Below, piece by piece: positions 61,210 through 64,000 of a stretch of DNA of 64,000 bases. The DNA lies in NCBI GenBank assembly GCA_037783545.1, contig JBBELK010001089.1, forward strand, positions 95,513 to 159,512. The letters are read 5' to 3'. Numbering within the stretch: position 1 is the first letter of the stretch; every line of letters starts with the position of its first letter. This DNA comes from Henricia sp. BOLD:AAB3569. Taxonomy: Eukaryota > Echinodermata > Asteroidea > Spinulosida > Echinasteridae. Under the pieces are notes generated by a model. That model was not told the origin of the DNA. It saw nothing but the letters and a program-made list of their open reading frames with translations, and made no database searches. A program made the position numbers and the translations under genes.

Positions 61210-64000
61210 AAGTTTGTCTGGAAATTCCTTCAGTTCCAAAATAGCGACCACTTCAGACGCAATGTTTCCCGAAAGCGGCGTCTGCTTGTGCGAAAACTGT
61301 GCCGGCAGGGAGTTTTTGCTAGATTCGACGATAACTCGGTCGGTTTAAATGGGAAAATGCTGACATTTGCAGAACACGTTTGGGATATAGAGTTGTTTAA
61401 GCAGGCAAAATTTGAAGTCTGTCTGGAAATTCCTCTAGTTCCAAAATAGCTACCACTTCAGACGCAATATTTCCCGAAAGCGGCGTCTGCTTGTGCGAAA
61501 ACTGTGCCGGCAGGGAGTTTTTGGTAGATTCGACGATAACTCCGTCGGTTTAAACGGGAAATTGCTGAAATTTGCAGAACACGTTTGGGATATAGAGTTG
61601 TTATAGCAGGCGAAATTTGAAGTTTGTCTGGAAATTCCTTCAGTTCCAAAATAGCGACCACTTCAGACGCAATGTTTCCCGAAAGAGGCGTCTGCTTGTG
61701 CGAAAACTGTGCCGGCAGGGAGTTTTTGCTAGATTCGACGATAACTCGGTCGGTTTAAACGAGAAATTGCTGAAATTTGCAGACACGTTTGGGATATAGA
61801 GTTGTTATAGCAGGCAAATTTGAAGTGTGTCTGAAAATTCCTCAAGTTCCAAAATAGCGACCACTTCAGACGCAATATTTCCCGAAAGCGGCGTCTGCTT
61901 GTGCGAAAACTGTGCCGGCAGGGAGTTTTTGCTAGAGATTCGACGATAACTCGGTCGGTTTAAACGGGAAATTGCTGAAATTTGCAGAACACGTTTGGGA
62001 TATAGAGTTGTTTAAGCAGGCACAATTTGAAGTTTGTCTGGAAAATTCCTTCAGTTCCAAAATAGCGACCACTTCAGACGCAATGTTTCCCAAAAGCGGC
62101 GTCTGCTTGTGCGAAAACTGTGCCGGCAGGGAGTTTTTGCTAAATTCGACGATAACTCGGTCGGTTTAAACGAGAAATTGCTGAAATTTGCAGAACACGT
62201 TTGGGATATAGAGTTGTTATAGCAGGCAAAATTTGAAGTGTGTCTGAAAACTCCTCTAGTTCCAAAATAGCGACCACTTCAGACGCAATATTTCCCGAAA
62301 GCGGCGTCTGCTTGTGCGAAGACTGTGCCGGCAGGGAGTTTTTGCTAGATTCGACGATAACTCGGTCGGTTTTTATAACGGGAAATTGCTGAAATTTGCA
62401 GAACACGTTTGGGATATAGAGTTGTTATAGCAGGCGAAATTTGAAGTTTGTCTGGAAATTCCTTCAGTTCCAAAATAGCGACCACTTCAGACGCAATGTT
62501 TCCCGAAAGGGCGTCTGCTTGTGCGAAAACTGTGCGGCAGGGAGTTTTTGCTAGATTCGACGATAACTCGGTCGGTTTTAAACGGGAAATTGCTGACATT
62601 TGCAGAACACGTTTGGGATATAGAGTTGTTATAGCAGGCGAAATTTGAAGTTTGTCTGGAAATTCCTTCAGTTCCAAAATAGCGACCACTTCAGACGCAA
62701 TGTTTCCCGAAAGCGGCGTCTGCTTGTGCGAAAACTGTGCCGGCAGGGAGTTTTTGCTAGATTCGACGATAACTCGGTCGGTTTAAATGGGAAAATGCTG
62801 ACATTTGCAGAACACGTTTGGGATATAGAGTTGTTTAAGCAGGCAAAATTTGAAGTCTGTCTGGAAATTCCTCTAGTTCCAAAATAGCTACCACTTCAGA
62901 CGCAATATTTCCCGAAAAGCGGCGTCTGCTTGTGCGAAAACTGTGCCGGCAGGGAGTTTTTGGCTAGATTCGACGATAACTCGTCGGTTTAAACGGGAAA
63001 TTGCTGAAATTTGCAGAACACGTTTGGGATATAGAGTGGTTTATAGCAGGCGAAAATTTGAAGTTTGTCTGAAATTCCTCAAGTTCCAAAATAGCGACCA
63101 CTTCAGACGCAATGTTTCCCGAAAGAGGCGTCTGCTTGTGCGAAAACTGTGCCGGCAGGGAGTTTTTGCTAGATTCGACGATAACTCGTCGGTTTTAAAC
63201 GGGAAATTGCTGAAATTTGCCAGAACACGTTTGGGATATAGAGTTATTTAAGCAGGCACAATTTGAAGTATTGTCTGGAAATTCCTTCAGTTCCAAAATA
63301 GCGACCACTTCAGACGCAATGTTTCCCAAAGCGGCGTCTGCTTGTGCGAAAACTGTGCCGGCAGGGAGTTTTTGCTAGATTCGACGATAACTCGGTCGGT
63401 TTAAACGTGAAAATTGCTGAAATTTGCAGAACACGTTTGGGATATAGAGTTGTTATAGCAGGCAAAATTTGAAGTGTGTCTGGAAATTCCTCTAGTTCCA
63501 AAATAGCTACCACTTCAGACGCAATGTTTCCCGAAAGCGGCGTCTTGCTTGTGCGAAAACTGTGGCCGGCAGGGAGTTTTTGCTAGATTCGACGATAACT
63601 CCGTCGGTTTAAACGGGAAATTGCGCTGAAATTTGCAGAACACGTTTGGGATATAGAGTTGTTATAGCAGGCGAAATTTGAAGTTTGTCTGGAAATTCCT
63701 TCAGTTCCAAAATAGCGACCACTTCAGACGCAATGTTTCCCGAAAGTGGCGTCTGCTTGTGCTAAAACTGTGCCGGCAGGGAGTTTTTGCTAGATTCGAC
63801 GATAACTCGGTCGGTTTAAACGGGAAATTGGCTGACATTTGCAGAACACGTTTGGGATATAGAGTTGTTATGGCAGGAAAATTTGAAGTTTGTCTGGAAA
63901 TTCCTTAAGTTCCAAAATAGCGACACTTCAGACGCAATGTTTCCCGAAGAGGCGTCTGCTTGTGCGAAAACTGTGCCGGCAGGGAGTTTTTGCTAGATTC
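61210..64000. repeat. Indel-rich further copy of 51780-54560
   Basis: The order of monomer classes and private markers follows 51780 onward: CTAAATTCG near 62142, GCGAAGACTG near 62318, GAGTTATTTAAG near 63243 and GTGCTAAAAC near 63753. It also includes the B-specific junction (AAATTTGAAG before the GTGCTAAAAC monomer, as at 54239). The offset starts at 9430 and drifts to 9441 through many small insertions and deletions after 61782. This is a repeat of unit B's end region, probably at reduced consensus accuracy. Confidence 0.75.
61782..64000. other. Dense indels to the window end (probable low-accuracy consensus)
   Basis: I count roughly 25 to 30 small insertions, deletions and substitutions in 2.2 kb against the parent copy at about 52350-54560. 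Examples: CAGACACG (61781), GCTAGAGATTC (about 61931), GGTTTTTATAACGGG (about 62370), GAAAGGGCG (about 62506), TTGCCAGAAC (about 63217), CTGTGGCCGG (about 63562) and CGACACTTC (about 63922). The 34 kb before it is in perfect 205-bp register. The density exceeds that of 21171-27730. Confidence 0.75.

Larger units (their letters stand above)
1..64000. repeat. 205-bp satellite DNA array, whole window
   Basis: The same ~205-bp unit repeats without interruption from the first to the last base, about 312 copies, all in one orientation. Landmark words such as GTTTAAAC, TGCCGGCA and TTTGCAGAACACG recur every 205 bp. Copies differ by a limited set of recurrent substitutions that define subfamilies. 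No mobile element, gene or unique spacer breaks the array. The monomer is 44% GC and not CpG-depleted (observed/expected about 1.3 by hand count). Known biology: arrays like this form eukaryotic centromeric or heterochromatic satellites, and a unit near 200 bp would fit one nucleosome plus linker. I do not recognise the family and infer no species. Both window edges lie inside the array, so its full length is unknown. Confidence 0.98.

Noticed and set aside
1-64000. CRISPR array
   Set aside because: Direct repeats are 205 bp with no unique spacers between them; everything is repeat.
1-64000. rRNA, tRNA or 5S gene cluster
   Set aside because: I see no tRNA cloverleaf consensus boxes or recognisable rRNA segments in the monomer.

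Overview
The whole 64 kb window is one uninterrupted, head-to-tail tandem array of a ~205-bp satellite monomer, about 312 copies, all in the same orientation. I see no gene, RNA gene, transposon, CRISPR array or unique sequence in it. Array size, single orientation, high copy identity and multi-level higher-order repeats (HORs) indicate a eukaryotic satellite block (centromeric, pericentromeric or other constitutive heterochromatin). I do not recognise the monomer and cannot name the organism. By hand count the first monomer is 44% GC (A56 C37 G54 T58) with 13 CpGs against about 9.8 expected, so CpG is not depleted. That argues weakly against a heavily CpG-methylated germline such as a vertebrate's.

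Layout. (1) 391-26758 is super-repeat unit A. (2) After a 280-bp gap, 27039-55666 is unit B, a collinear and almost identical second copy. B differs from A by +8 monomers, +5 monomers (plus 1 bp), -2 monomers and only a few substitutions seen. (3) 55667-61209 is a mosaic of the same monomer classes in new orders, including a 4-monomer tandem duplication. (4) 61210-64000 repeats 51780 to about 54560 and becomes full of small indels from 61782. Inside A, and again inside B, are nested HORs: 8-mer (1640 bp), 15-mer (3075 bp) and 37-mer (7585 bp) duplications. Unit B also has a 23-mer (4716 bp) duplication.

Between monomers nearly all variation is substitution. From 116 to 21026 there are exactly 102 x 205 bp, and 27995 to 61617 is also in perfect register apart from one shared +1-bp variant. 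Against that background, 21171-27730 and 61782-64000 contain clusters of single-base indels, which look like lower-accuracy consensus or gap-fill. The first of these covers the A/B junction, so the 26.6-kb tandem duplication needs independent support.

Each monomer carries a 31-nt interrupted dyad able to form a hairpin or cruciform, and a 17-nt element matching 8 of the 9 essential positions of the mammalian CENP-B box. Both are leads for a centromere-type function, not proof. The many short open frames are by-products of the repeat: they start at TTG or GTG, end within each monomer and recur identically in every class.
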